Shown here: piece by piece, positions 42,989 to 52,900 of the stretch
Layout: the number at the start of each line of letters is the position of its first letter
Numbering within the stretch: the first letter of the stretch is position 1
Assembly (NCBI GenBank): GCA_002310215.1
Contig: DBYR01000038.1
Span: 24,908-88,907 of the forward strand
Origin: Bacteroidales bacterium UBA1181
Lineage (GTDB): Bacteria > Bacteroidota > Bacteroidia > Bacteroidales > Paludibacteraceae
Direction: 5' to 3'
Length of the DNA stretch: 64,000 nt
Notes under the pieces: generated by a model
Database searches by the model: none
What the model was told of the DNA's origin: nothing
The model's input: the letters and a program-made list of their open reading frames with translations, nothing else
Made by a program: the position numbers and the translations under genes

Positions 42989-45004
42989 TTAACCGAAGTC
43001 GAAATCGTCCGTCACATCAAAGCCTACGACGGGTCCTTGGTAGTCCAACTCGGGGTTCAGGCGGGCGGTGCGGGTCACCTCCTTCTCCACCAGTTCATCG
43101 GGCATTTCATTGAAGAAATAAAGGCTTTCCGTCGGGTCTTCGGACTGCGGGTCCACATGGATGGAATGGACGTTGCGGTAGATGTGCAATTCATCCTTGG
43201 CGCGCGTGAGGGCCACGTAGAGGCAACGGCGCTCCTCCTCCACCGCATCGGGTCCCGACTCGATGGAGCGTGGGGTTGGGAAAGAGGCGGGCGATGCCTT
43301 CAGCAGATAGCAGATGTTGGCCTCCAATCCCTTGGCGGAGTGTATGGTTGTGAGGATGCATGCGTCCTCCGGTCCGTTCTCGCCTTGCTTGACCGTCGTC
43401 TCTAGCTTCGGGTCCAGCACATATTCCGAGACGAACTCCTGAATGCCTGCGGTGCCGAGCGCCACCTCCTGCAACACTTCAAAGTCTTGCTTGCGCCATT
43501 TCCACTCGTCTTTGTAAAGCTCTTTCAACCGATCCTCCATCGTCTCTAATGTCTTGGCGATGGCTTGGGAGGGCGAGAACTGCATGTTGCTGATATTGCG
43601 CAGGGTTAGTGTGATCTCCTCCTGCAGACCATTCCCCGCCAGCTTGTCGAGACACTTGTCCAGCGTCTCCTCCTCGATGACATTGTTGATGATCTTAGAT
43701 GCGCTGACTTCGCCGATGCCCCGCCAAAGCAGCAGGTAACGCATCCAGGCTAATTCGTCTTTGTAGTTCGCCACGATACGCATAGGGGAGACTACGTCAC
43801 GTACATGCTTGGACTGCATCAAACCGACGCCTCCGAATATGATGTAGGGTATTTTCTTTGTAATGCACTGCGACTCTACCGTTCGCAGTCCGTACAGGGA
43901 ACGTGAGAGCACCATGTTGTCCTCGTACTTCACGCCTCTTTCGATGATGCTCCTGCGAATCTTCTCCGTCACGTCGTTCGCTTCGTCCCACTCGTTTTCG
44001 CAAGTCACCACAACAGGTTTCTTCCCCTTGCCTCGGGCGGCGGTCAGCTCCTTGTCGTAGTGCAATGGAGACTTCGCCAACACCCAATTGGAGAGGTCCA
44101 GAATCTCCTGCGTAGAGCGGTAGTTGAGGGTGAGTTTCATCATTTCGGACTGAGGCACCACCGAGGTGAAATTGTGCATGGTCTTGAAGTCCGCCCCACG
44201 GAAGGCATAGATGCTCTGCGCATCATCGCCCACGCAGAAGAGGTGGCACCGCTCGTAGAATGAACTAAGCAACTCATATTGAAGCGGGTTGGTGTCCTGC
44301 ATCTCATCCACCAAGATATGGTCGTAGCGGGAGGAGACGAATCGTCTCGCCTCCGCATTCTTTTTCAATCCCTTGGATACGACGTTCAAGATATCGTCGT
44401 AATCCATGTATTTATGCACCGTCTTGTAGGCCATGTATCGTTTGATGATATCCTCGTAGACGGGTTTGTTTAGTTCAATGCTCTTCAGCGTGGCTGGATC
44501 TTCCCTTGAAGCGTTGTCGTAGAGTTTCATGCGCATGGCGTCCGATAGGCTACAACATGCGTTGATGGCGAAGGAGTATACCTCCAGTATGGAGGCGGGC
44601 TTGACCACATGTTTCTCCTTGTCTCTTAGCCCTTTGCCGCAAAGCAGTTTCACGCAGCTCTCCCGGTCCTCCTCGTCGAGCAACGTGTATTCGTGGTGCA
44701 TGAAGACCTTCGGGTTGTTCATGATCACATCCATGCACCAGGAGTGGAAGGTTTGTCCACGCAGTCCTTCGACGGTGATTCCACCGATTTCAGACTTGAT
44801 GCGCTCGACGATCTCGCGCGCCGATTTGCGTGTGAAACTTAGGATCAGGATACGGTTGGCTGGCACGCCCTGCTGCAGAAGATGTTTCGCACGGGCGATG
44901 ATGGTGCGTGTCTTTCCCGTACCAGCCCCTGCGACCACCAATAGGTGTTTGCCATCATATTCCACAGCCTTGCGCTGCTGCTCATTAAGTTCCTCTTCAA
45001 TCAT
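42989..45004 (-). CDS. UvrD/PcrA/Rep-like superfamily 1A helicase
   Basis: A 671-residue ATP-dependent DNA helicase. The Q-motif LNEQQRKAV is followed by Walker A AGAGTGKT at 25-32. Motif Ia is SFTRKSAREI, motif II LVDEMQDTNPLQ, motif III CVGDDAQSIYAFRGAD, motif IV LNYRST, motif V TIHSAKGLEA and motif VI YVALTRAKDELHIY. It may act in repair or recombination; it is shorter than the main UvrD/PcrA (about 720-780), so it is probably a paralogue. A candidate -7 element lies at 45038-45045. Confidence 0.94.
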   Translation of the reverse strand: MIEEELNEQQRKAVEYDGKHLLVVAGAGTGKTRTIIARAKHLLQQGVPANRILILSFTRKSAREIVERIKSEIGGITVEGLRGQTFHSWCMDVIMNNPKVFMHHEYTLLDEEDRESCVKLLCGKGLRDKEKHVVKPASILEVYSFAINACCSLSDAMRMKLYDNASREDPATLKSIELNKPVYEDIIKRYMAYKTVHKYMDYDDILNVVSKGLKKNAEARRFVSSRYDHILVDEMQDTNPLQYELLSSFYERCHLFCVGDDAQSIYAFRGADFKTMHNFTSVVPQSEMMKLTLNYRSTQEILDLSNWVLAKSPLHYDKELTAARGKGKKPVVVTCENEWDEANDVTEKIRRSIIERGVKYEDNMVLSRSLYGLRTVESQCITKKIPYIIFGGVGLMQSKHVRDVVSPMRIVANYKDELAWMRYLLLWRGIGEVSASKIINNVIEEETLDKCLDKLAGNGLQEEITLTLRNISNMQFSPSQAIAKTLETMEDRLKELYKDEWKWRKQDFEVLQEVALGTAGIQEFVSEYVLDPKLETTVKQGENGPEDACILTTIHSAKGLEANICYLLKASPASFPTPRSIESGPDAVEEERRCLYVALTRAKDELHIYRNVHSIHVDPQSEDPTESLYFFNEMPDELVEKEVTRTARLNPELDYQGPVVGFDVTDDFDFG

Positions 45005-45037
45005 AAATAACGATTCAGTGTCTACTTACTTCAAGTA

Positions 45038-45045
45038 CAAAAATA
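45038..45045 (-). promoter_or_regulatory. Candidate -7 element of the UvrD-like gene
   Basis: Minus strand TATTTTTG, a perfect TAnnTTTG match 33 bases before the ATG. Confidence 0.45.
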
Positions 45046-45096
45046 ATAAAATCAGAGGCAAAACGACAGGTGAATTTAGGAACGGATCTTCCGTTG

Positions 45097-46062
45097 TTAG
45101 CCTTCGCGCGACTTCAGTCTTGCGCAGACATCCTGCAGTCCGGTATCGCTTCTCAGGTATTGACCGCCCATGCGTGTCAGGAGTTCGTTGCCCGAGGTCG
45201 CTTCCATGGCACGGACGGAAGCATCTTTGAAATAAACCGTGTAGAGGGGTTTGCCCGCCTTCAAAGTGCATTTCGCCACATGCATGCTTCCCCCTTCCGT
45301 ACTGGTCTGCACAACGATGGTGGCCAAGGAGAGACCACCTTGGAGGCGATCTCTCGCGATGAAGGCATATTTCGTATTGGATGTGCCGAAGGGATATTCG
45401 GAAAGAAGCAGTCCGCCACGTCTGACTATATCCTTCGCCAAGTTTTTGTTCTCGGGTGGAATGAGGGTGTCCAATCCGTGAGCTAAGAACGCCACCGTCC
45501 GACCGTTCGCCTCCAAGGCGCCTCGATGGGCATAGGTGTCGCACCCTAAGGCTAAGCCTGAAACAATGCAAAAACCCTCCTCCGCAAAGTGTTTGGAGAG
45601 GTAATGGGCGGTTTGTGCGCCCTCTTTTGTGGGATTTCTCGTACCCACAATGGCCACGCAAGGTGCGGAGAGTGCGGAAAAATCTCCCAAGGCGTATAGC
45701 AACAAGGGAGGAGTGGGTTCCCCCTTTTCGTCCACCGTGTGCCGCAGCATCTCCGGATATGCCTCGTCATCGTAACGGAGCGCTTTCACGCCCCATTTCT
45801 CGCATTGCCGCAGAATAGACTCCGCAAAGCCGAACGCTCGTTCGAGGTGGGTAGATGACACCGTCACCTCCTTGCCATTTTCCTTAAGCAAGAAGCCACA
45901 AGCGGATATGCGCCGCAACAGATCCTCGCCGGGAGTCTCCGCTATGGCATAGATTCTTTTACTGCCGACACCGAACAGGGAACCGAGAGCGATGATCTCT
46001 TTCGTGGTCAGATTCAGCGACATAGGCACTGCTGGATTAGCACGAAACGTTTCATAAACCAC
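45097..46062 (-). CDS. dprA: DNA-processing protein DprA
   Basis: 321 residues. The Rossmann-fold DprA core runs from about 120 to 300, with VAIVGTRNPTKEG, the CIVSGLALGCDTYAHRGAL motif (the SGxAxGID-like segment), GLDTLIPPENKNLA and TEGGSMHVAKC. DprA binds incoming single-stranded DNA and loads RecA during transformation. The C-terminal winged helix of longer DprA proteins is missing. The start could instead be the ATG at 46023 (MSLNLTTKEI). It follows a small membrane protein by 27 bases. Confidence 0.9.
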   Translation of the reverse strand: MVYETFRANPAVPMSLNLTTKEIIALGSLFGVGSKRIYAIAETPGEDLLRRISACGFLLKENGKEVTVSSTHLERAFGFAESILRQCEKWGVKALRYDDEAYPEMLRHTVDEKGEPTPPLLLYALGDFSALSAPCVAIVGTRNPTKEGAQTAHYLSKHFAEEGFCIVSGLALGCDTYAHRGALEANGRTVAFLAHGLDTLIPPENKNLAKDIVRRGGLLLSEYPFGTSNTKYAFIARDRLQGGLSLATIVVQTSTEGGSMHVAKCTLKAGKPLYTVYFKDASVRAMEATSGNELLTRMGGQYLRSDTGLQDVCARLKSREG

Positions 46063-46089
46063 ACACTACAGGGCAATTCCCGCACAGGG

Positions 46090-46329
46090 TCATGAAAAGA
46101 GGACATCCTTTAGGCTAACTCCCAACGTGCCTGCCCAGGCGATGAAGCCGCCAAAGAGGATAGGGAACAGCACGTAGCATACGATGTAGAGGATTTTACC
46201 CACCATGCCGAACTTCTGCTCCATGATATCCATTTTGCTGGGTACCTTATGGAGATAGAACGCATTCAACGCCAAGAATATACCGAATGCGGAGATGAGG
46301 ACTCCGATTAAAATGGTTACGATATTCAT
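46090..46329 (-). CDS. Small two-helix membrane protein
   Basis: 79 residues with membrane helices at about 4-24 and 47-70 and a short charged loop (HKVPSKMDIMEQKFGM) between. I recognise no family. It is tightly packed between the aminotransferase gene (6 bases) and dprA (27 bases), which supports it being real. Confidence 0.75.
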   Translation of the reverse strand: MNIVTILIGVLISAFGIFLALNAFYLHKVPSKMDIMEQKFGMVGKILYIVCYVLFPILFGGFIAWAGTLGVSLKDVLFS

Positions 46330-46335
46330 ACGCTA

Positions 46336-47640
46336 TTATTTTTTCTTGTGATCTTTCTCAAATTCAGCTAGGCGCTCGTCCAACACATCATACTGATAGT
46401 CTTGGATGAAGGAGGTACAAGCCCTCAAACCCTCTTGCTTGCTACCCGTTGTAAGCAGTGAGATGACGCTCACGCCATAGAACAAGAGCTCGTACATCAG
46501 TTGACCACCGGTCATGCCCTCGTAGCCTACCGTGAAGTAGAAACCGTCACCGATCTCACGGTCAATATCTTTGTCATAGACAATGTGGAACCCATGTTTC
46601 TGGAAGATCGCTTTCAGCTTGGCCGCACGTCTTCCGTACTCCTGCACGCCCTCCAAGAAGTTGTATTTTCCGTCGCAAGCCGCTTTGAACATAGCCGCCA
46701 AGGCATATTGCGCGGAGTGTGCCGTACCCGAAGAGAGCACGTAGAGGATTCTGTTCACGAAGATGGTACCGAACTCGCCAATCGAGTAGCGGTCCGCAAG
46801 CCCTTGATAGAAACGGTGATAGAGCTTGTTCGAGATGGCGGAGACCCCAATACGTTGACCCGCATAGCTGAATGCCTTAGAGCCTGATATCAGCAGGATG
46901 TAGTTGTCCGTATACTTTGCGACCGATGGTTGGAAAGGTGGCACGAACGGCTTGCTGAGGTCCTTGCGGAAGTCCATGGCGAAGTAGGCCAAGTCCTCCA
47001 TGACGATGACGTCATATTTAGTGGCCAATTCACCGATTCCCTTCAACTCCTCCTCCGTCAGGCAGAACCATGACGGGTTGTTAGGGTTGGAGTAGATGAT
47101 GTTGCAGATGTTGCCCTTCTTCAGGTAGCTCTCCACCTTCTCGATCAGTTTCTCGCCTCTGTATTCGTACATATCGAACGACTCGTACTTCAGTCCTAAA
47201 ACGAGCAGTTGGGTCTTCTGTACAGGGAAGCCTGGGTCGATGAAGAGAACCGTGTCACGCTTAGGGTCGCATTGCCCCGAGACGAGGAAGGACGCGTAGG
47301 TGCCTTGCATGGAACCAGACGTTGGCACGCAACCCTCCGGATTGACGTCCACATCGATGAACGCCTTGATGAAGCGGGAGGCCTCTTTCTTCAACTCAGG
47401 ATGTCCGTCCAACATTGGATACTTGGAGGCTACCCCTTTCCGCAGGGCCTCGATCTCAGCCGCCGTACCGATAGCGTCTGGCGCAAGACCAGGGACACCC
47501 ATCTCCATCCTGACATATTTCTCGCCCGTCAGAGCCTCTACTTTGTTAGCAATCGCTACAATCTCACGAATCGTCGCTTTGTTGAAATCCGGAAGATGCA
47601 TCTCTTCGATGACGGATTTCACTACGTTTTTGTCTATCAT
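46336..47640 (-). CDS. PLP-dependent aminotransferase, class I/II
   Basis: A 434-residue fold-type I aminotransferase. The N-terminal arm is followed by MEMGVPGLAPDAIG. The YSNPNNPSW motif lies near 185-193, DLAYFAMDF near 217-225, and the PLP lysine in ISGSKAFSYAGQRIG near 255-269. The substrate is not fixed by sequence. It lies in the same run as indolepyruvate oxidoreductase beta, so an aromatic amino acid partner (supplying aryl-pyruvates) is a reasonable inference. Confidence 0.92.
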   Translation of the reverse strand: MIDKNVVKSVIEEMHLPDFNKATIREIVAIANKVEALTGEKYVRMEMGVPGLAPDAIGTAAEIEALRKGVASKYPMLDGHPELKKEASRFIKAFIDVDVNPEGCVPTSGSMQGTYASFLVSGQCDPKRDTVLFIDPGFPVQKTQLLVLGLKYESFDMYEYRGEKLIEKVESYLKKGNICNIIYSNPNNPSWFCLTEEELKGIGELATKYDVIVMEDLAYFAMDFRKDLSKPFVPPFQPSVAKYTDNYILLISGSKAFSYAGQRIGVSAISNKLYHRFYQGLADRYSIGEFGTIFVNRILYVLSSGTAHSAQYALAAMFKAACDGKYNFLEGVQEYGRRAAKLKAIFQKHGFHIVYDKDIDREIGDGFYFTVGYEGMTGGQLMYELLFYGVSVISLLTTGSKQEGLRACTSFIQDYQYDVLDERLAEFEKDHKKK

Positions 47641-47652
47641 GTGTGTATAAAT

Positions 47653-48177
47653 TTATTTACTGTTAATTAATTGGAACAGAACGCAATCGGACCATTCGTC
47701 ACCATCTCGCACCCAATCCTTCAGGGTGCCTGCTTGCGTGAATTCCATGTCGTTGAAAAGCTTGAGGCTCGGTTCGTTCTTAGCGTTGACCTTCGCCATG
47801 ATTTGGTGGCAACGCAGATAGTCGAAGACGTATCGCACCACCATTTCGAGTGTCTCCTTCGCATAGCCCAAGCCTCGTGCCTCTTCCGCAATGAGGATGC
47901 CCAATTCGACACGTTGCGCGATGGGCTCAAAATCAAACAAGTCCACTACGCCGACGGGCTGGTGGACATTGTTCTCTTCCACGATGAGGCGTAACTCCCT
48001 CGATGTGAAGATGTCAGTCGCATGGGCGATGTAGTTCTTCAGGTCATAGCGGGAAAAGGGGGGAATCATGCTCCCTTCACCCCAGATGGACGAATCATTC
48101 TCCCAGCGATAGAGGAAGTCCAAGTCTTCCGGTTCTAAAGCCCTGAGCGTGAGTCGGTCCGAGGTGAGTATCGCCAT
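47653..48177 (-). CDS. GNAT family N-acetyltransferase, RimJ/RimL-like
   Basis: 174 residues with the acetyl-CoA fold: LTLRALEPEDLDFLYRWEND at the start, the acetyl-CoA loop EARGLGYAKETLEM near 96-109, and NAKNEPSLKLFNDMEFTQAG near 130-149. Such proteins acetylate ribosomal-protein or other amino groups, or modify small molecules; the substrate is unknown. It is 5 bases after the DUF4293 gene and 12 before the aminotransferase. Confidence 0.92.
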   Translation of the reverse strand: MAILTSDRLTLRALEPEDLDFLYRWENDSSIWGEGSMIPPFSRYDLKNYIAHATDIFTSRELRLIVEENNVHQPVGVVDLFDFEPIAQRVELGILIAEEARGLGYAKETLEMVVRYVFDYLRCHQIMAKVNAKNEPSLKLFNDMEFTQAGTLKDWVRDGDEWSDCVLFQLINSK

Positions 48178-48182
48178 GTCGG

Positions 48183-48680
48183 TTATCGAATTCTATCCAG
48201 GGAGCGGACAAGCGCCTCGTCACTTCCGATGGCGCGGATCGCAAGGTACGTCAGGATGACGTTCACCAAAGGCAGGACGATGGTCCAGTTCGGTTGGAAC
48301 GATCCTTGGATGATCCCCTGGTTGGGCATTAAGAAGAAATAATAGAATGCGAACAGCGCATATATGCCTAAGTGCAGCATCATGTTAAAGATGGCCACCC
48401 TGATTTGGAAGATGCGTCTCTTGAAAAGCAGGATGTCGTACGCTGTAACACCCAGGATGATGCTCACCAAAGCGAACAAGGCCCAAGCCCCCTTCGCGAA
48501 TTGGGTGGTAGTGGCCGACGTGCTCGGATCTGAAATGATCTGGTAGGCACCCACCGCGTTCAGTTCGAACGCTTTCACCGCACCTCCGCCTATCATGTCA
48601 TAACCCATAGGCAGGAAGAATAGAAGGACGGTGAGTATAAACGTCACAAGAAGATATATAGTTTGAATTCTTTGCAGCAT
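48183..48680 (-). CDS. DUF4293 family membrane protein
   Basis: 165 residues with four membrane helices (about 8-25, 68-88, 97-117 and 131-150). The N-terminus MLQRIQTIYLLVTFILTV is the hallmark of the Bacteroidota family DUF4293. Function is unknown. It lies 5 bases after iorB and 5 before the GNAT gene. Confidence 0.88.
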   Translation of the reverse strand: MLQRIQTIYLLVTFILTVLLFFLPMGYDMIGGGAVKAFELNAVGAYQIISDPSTSATTTQFAKGAWALFALVSIILGVTAYDILLFKRRIFQIRVAIFNMMLHLGIYALFAFYYFFLMPNQGIIQGSFQPNWTIVLPLVNVILTYLAIRAIGSDEALVRSLDRIR

Positions 48681-48685
48681 AGTCT

Positions 48686-49264
48686 TTATCTTTTTTCAGT
48701 GATATTTTTTCCTGCTTCGAGCGCCTTCAGGTTCAAGTTGACAACCTCGTCGCCCTTGCGACCGAAGATGGAACGTATGCCCTCTTGGATCTTATCGTAG
48801 GATATGCTCAGGAATGGTGTGGCGGCACCCAGCATGACGATGTTGGAGACGCGTGGCGAACCCACCTCTTTGGCGATCGATTCAACGTCCAGGATGACAT
48901 GGTTCTTCACCTTCTTCACTTCAGCAAGCACATCGTCTATGTTTGGATAATCGGGGATGTTGATCAGAGGCACATTGCTCGTGACCACCCATCCGTCCTC
49001 TTTCAGGTATGGAAGGTAACGGAGAGACTCCATCGGTTCCAGGGAGATGATCAAGTCTGCGGAACCCTTCGCGATCAGGTCTGACGCGATAGGTTGGTCG
49101 GAGATCCTCAAGTTGGATTGTACGTCTCCTCCTCGTTGGCTCATTCCGTGCACCTCAGCCTGTTTCATATAAAGATCATTCTTAATAGCCGCTTCACCAA
49201 TCACTGCGGCGATGGACAAAATGCCTTGTCCTCCCACACCCGACAAGATAATATCAGTCTTCAT
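48686..49264 (-). CDS. iorB: Indolepyruvate oxidoreductase subunit beta (orphan)
   Basis: 192 residues of the gamma-type domain of 2-oxoacid:ferredoxin oxidoreductases (SGVGGQGILSIAAVIGEAA, then AEVHGMSQRGGDVQSNLRI). With the ThDP and Fe-S subunit IorA, it oxidatively decarboxylates aryl-pyruvates to aryl-acetyl-CoA, reducing ferredoxin. IorA is usually immediately upstream; here upstream is a promoter and then an unrelated gene, so IorA must be elsewhere or absent. It leads a run of DUF4293, GNAT, aminotransferase, small membrane protein and dprA. Confidence 0.93.
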   Translation of the reverse strand: MKTDIILSGVGGQGILSIAAVIGEAAIKNDLYMKQAEVHGMSQRGGDVQSNLRISDQPIASDLIAKGSADLIISLEPMESLRYLPYLKEDGWVVTSNVPLINIPDYPNIDDVLAEVKKVKNHVILDVESIAKEVGSPRVSNIVMLGAATPFLSISYDKIQEGIRSIFGRKGDEVVNLNLKALEAGKNITEKR

Positions 49265-49333
49265 AATATATTTTAAATTTAAACGTCATTCACAAAATGA
49301 CCATTAACACTTGTTTTGTATCGTATAGCACCA

Positions 49334-49341
49334 CAAAAGTA
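49334..49341 (-). promoter_or_regulatory. Candidate -7 element of the iorB run
   Basis: Minus strand TACTTTTG matches TAnnTTTG, about 70 bases before iorB. The leader holds a perfect GTCATT/AATGAC hairpin. The rest of the gap up to 49523 shows nothing else I can support. Confidence 0.5.
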
Positions 49342-49523
49342 ATAAAATTATAGGATAAAAGGCATAGTAAATCGTCATGAAAAAGCCACCAAAATCCATT
49401 ACTTGTTTTCCGCAGCCCTGAAATTTTGGGAATTCGGACAGATTGTGATATTTCACCTGCGGACACCTACGTCGCAACCTCCTTCTTGGGAAGTCTCCAC
49501 CTTAGGAAAACGTATAGCCTCGT

Positions 49524-49958
49524 TTACTCGATAGCCTTGTATACGTGCGAGTTGTTCTCGTCGGTCATATCAACCAATACGCATCTGAAACTGTCTTTTT
49601 GTAGCACCATACGCAATCTTTTCCCCTGCATGTTGAACCCGGATAGACCTACTCCAGTGTATTGGAAATCAGTTACTTCCAACCCTTCGGAGAACTTCTG
49701 GCCGTTCAAATAGAGCTCATAGTTTTGTGTGGTCATTATAGGGGCGGAGTCCGGGTCGGCGTCCCCAGCCAGTCTAAATTTGTGTGCGTGGAGATAGTCC
49801 CACATCTCACCTTTGTCCTTGAAGGCTCCCGGCTCGTAGGTGGCGGTCGAAATCTCTTTCGAAGACTCTATGTTGGATTTGTTCTTGATCAGGTTGAAGA
49901 AAAAGATACCCAAGCAGAGAACCATGATGATGATCGATACAATTTTTTTCTTATCCAT
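49524..49958 (-). CDS. Membrane-anchored hypothetical protein
   Basis: 144 residues. One N-terminal helix (about 5-22, KIVSIIIMVLCLGIFFF) is followed by a soluble, probably periplasmic domain with the stretch GEMWDYLHAHKFRLAGD and a beta-rich C-terminus. I recognise no family. It begins 7 bases after the stop of the 1373-residue T9SS protein, so it is probably co-made with it. Confidence 0.75.
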   Translation of the reverse strand: MDKKKIVSIIIMVLCLGIFFFNLIKNKSNIESSKEISTATYEPGAFKDKGEMWDYLHAHKFRLAGDADPDSAPIMTTQNYELYLNGQKFSEGLEVTDFQYTGVGLSGFNMQGKRLRMVLQKDSFRCVLVDMTDENNSHVYKAIE

Positions 49959-49965
49959 TTGATTC

Positions 49966-52900
49966 CTATTCTTTTATGATTTCAATCGTTCCTCTATTCT
50001 CTTTGCCGTTTCTGAAACGGATGGTGTAGAGGTATACACCTGCGTCGGCTGGTTCACCACGGTATTTGCCGTCCCATCCATTATCGGAGTGGCAGACCAA
50101 CAGTCCGTAGCGGTCGTGGATATAGACCTCATAACCTTCCATGAAACGGTCGTTGATACCGTTCCCGTCTTTGGGGGTGAAGGAGGTTGGTACGTCAACG
50201 TCGTCTTCGTTCCGCACATACAACAGGAGCGTGACGGTGCTGTCGCATCCTTTGGCGTTGCTGTAGATGGTGTCGAAGGTGTGTAGTCCCGCCACCTTCT
50301 GTGCCGGCAGGTCAAAGTTCTGGTCGCGGTAGGTATCTCCGTAAAGGATAGTGTCGGAATAGCTGTAACTGGTTCGAGGGAATGTCTTTATGCTCAGTGC
50401 GATCACGCTGTCGCAATGGGTGGAGGAGGTGAGTGTCTGATAGTGCACACTGTATCCCTCTTCTTCCGCCACGAAGTCGAATCCGTTTCGTTGGTAATGT
50501 CCCATGTGGCAGATGGAGTCGACCATCGCGATTTGGTAGACGGTGTCGACCATGAGCGCCAGGACGTGGATGTAAGTGCACCCTTCGTCATTGATTTCTG
50601 AGCGCTCCTTGTATTGCAGCCCTGCACGTTGGTAGGCAGGTATCTCAAAACCGTTTTTGAAGTAGGACTCGTTTTGGCATACGCGTGCGTATTGCGTGTC
50701 ACGTTGCGCAGGCAACACCTCCAACTCTAAGCAGATAGTGCTGTCGCATCCGTTCCCGTCGGAGAGGGAGACGGTGTCGAATTGAATGCCTGGCGTTGTC
50801 GCTTGGAACATAAATCCATGCTTGCGGTAGAAGGTGCCTTGGCATACGACATCCCGCACATGGGTGGTGTCTTGTGCGTCCAAGACGGTCAGGTTCAGGG
50901 TTATCTTTTGGGTACACTCGCCGTTGTCCACTTCCGTGTGGTAAGTGCCTGTCTCCGATGCTTCGAAGTAGTCGTCCTTGTAGGTTTGTCCATGGCAGAT
51001 TTCTCTGTCCAGCACGATTGGCTCGATGCTCTGCACATAGACGGTCGTGTCATGCTTGGAGGTGCATCTTCCTTCGTTCGACAGTAGCGTGACCTCGTAA
51101 CGTGTCGTTTGGGTCGGATAGTCCGTGATGGACGAGGTGGTTGCGCCTGTGCTCCATTTGAAGGAGAGAGTAGTGTCTTTGTACTCTGAGTAATCCTCGC
51201 AGATGGTGAATTGCCGCATTGGGCGGACGCTTAATAAATCGAACAAATAAGAGTCGTCGAAATCACCGAACGGTATGTTTATACTATATCCGCGGGATAT
51301 TGGGGAGAGATCGCAGGTCCAGAATGTCTCTTCTCTTCTGTTATGGGATGGTGTACCTCCGTTGATGTAGATGATGGAGTCTAACAGCGGCAAGTTGGAG
51401 TAGTAGAGGTTCATCTCCGCGCGTGTCGGGATGTACCAACCGTTTTCCAGATCCACTGCCCATGCGGCGGGGTATTCTGTCGAATCTCCCAATTCGCGGT
51501 ATCGTTGTGTACACCTGTATCCACGGGAAGTGCATAATCTATCGTCATAGTGCATCAAGAGGGTATCCTCAATATCATTCATATCGTTTTTGATCGCGAT
51601 GGAGTCGATTGGCTCCAAGGCTACCATGGTGCCTATCTTCCCGTCTGGGCTGGCACATAGGAAAACGCCTTTAGAACCGTCTTTGTTGACGATTAGGTCT
51701 CCTGTCTTGTATTGGGGTTGAGTCCATTCCTTTAATTTTATCTTACGGGCATATCGGGTGGTGAGGCTGTAGCCCTTATACATAGCGCATACGTAGAAGT
51801 TAAAGCGCACGCAGCAAACCGCTTCCGCGGAATTTTCACTGCTTGAGTAGTAGTAGAAGTTCCGGTCTGCCGCAGAACCATATTGGTTGTGGAATATCGA
51901 GTCACCTTGCAACTCCTTCAATGACTTGTTCACCAACCCGATGGCTCCGAACATCTTACGTAATTCGCCAATTGCCGGGATGTACCATCCTCGCTCAAAA
52001 TCCGCAGACCATGCCAGCGGGTACTCCGTGGAATCACCGGCTGCCCTGATCAGGGAGGTGTGACCGAATCCATCCATGTCGTCCAACAATGGAGGAATGT
52101 ATTGTTGGTTCTCCAGCCCTGGTATGTCGTAGTCGACGATGCTCCATGGTATGTTCCCGATGGGTTCGTGGAGCGAAACGACGTATGCGTACCCGGATGT
52201 GTCGTCGTAGTGGAATACAACTCCCTCGGCTTTCTTGCCAGACGAAGGGAAGGAATCTATGTTCACGAACGTTCCGTCGGAGCAGTAAACATCTCCCAAT
52301 GAGACGGCTGGCACAGGACATGGATGGTATATCAGTGTGCCTGTGCTGGTCTTGACGGAGAGCCTGATCTGGGATGAGTCACAATGGATCTTTTTGTCTG
52401 GCGAAACCTCGAATGTGAGCTGCGGAATGGGCAGAACCATTAGTTGCAGTACAACGACGCTGTCGCATCCTTTCGATGTCTTAAAGGAGTGGGTGGAGGT
52501 GTAGACGCCTGGCTCCTCTTGCTTGCCAAGGTCGATGCTTCCGTTCTTGTAGCTCTCTCCTACGCAGATGGTGTCGGATATGACCTCATGGTAGGATGGA
52601 TAGGGGTAGATGGTATAGGGGGATGCGCTCGTTCCACATCCGTTCTCACCGATCAGGGTCAGGGTGGCTGGTTCGTCGCTTGTGAAATACAGGGCGATTT
52701 GCGGGGAGTGTTCTCCGCTCACCACCTTTACGTTCTTCGGAAGGTCCCATTTGTAACTGGACAGGTTGTCCTCCAACTCGGAGGTGTAGGTGACGACCTG
52801 ATTGGTGCAGGGGTGTGGATCTCCTTTCAGTTCGTTGGAGAGGTTCTTCGTGTCATTGACCACCAGCCGTAGGCAGACGATACTGTCGCATTGTCTACTC

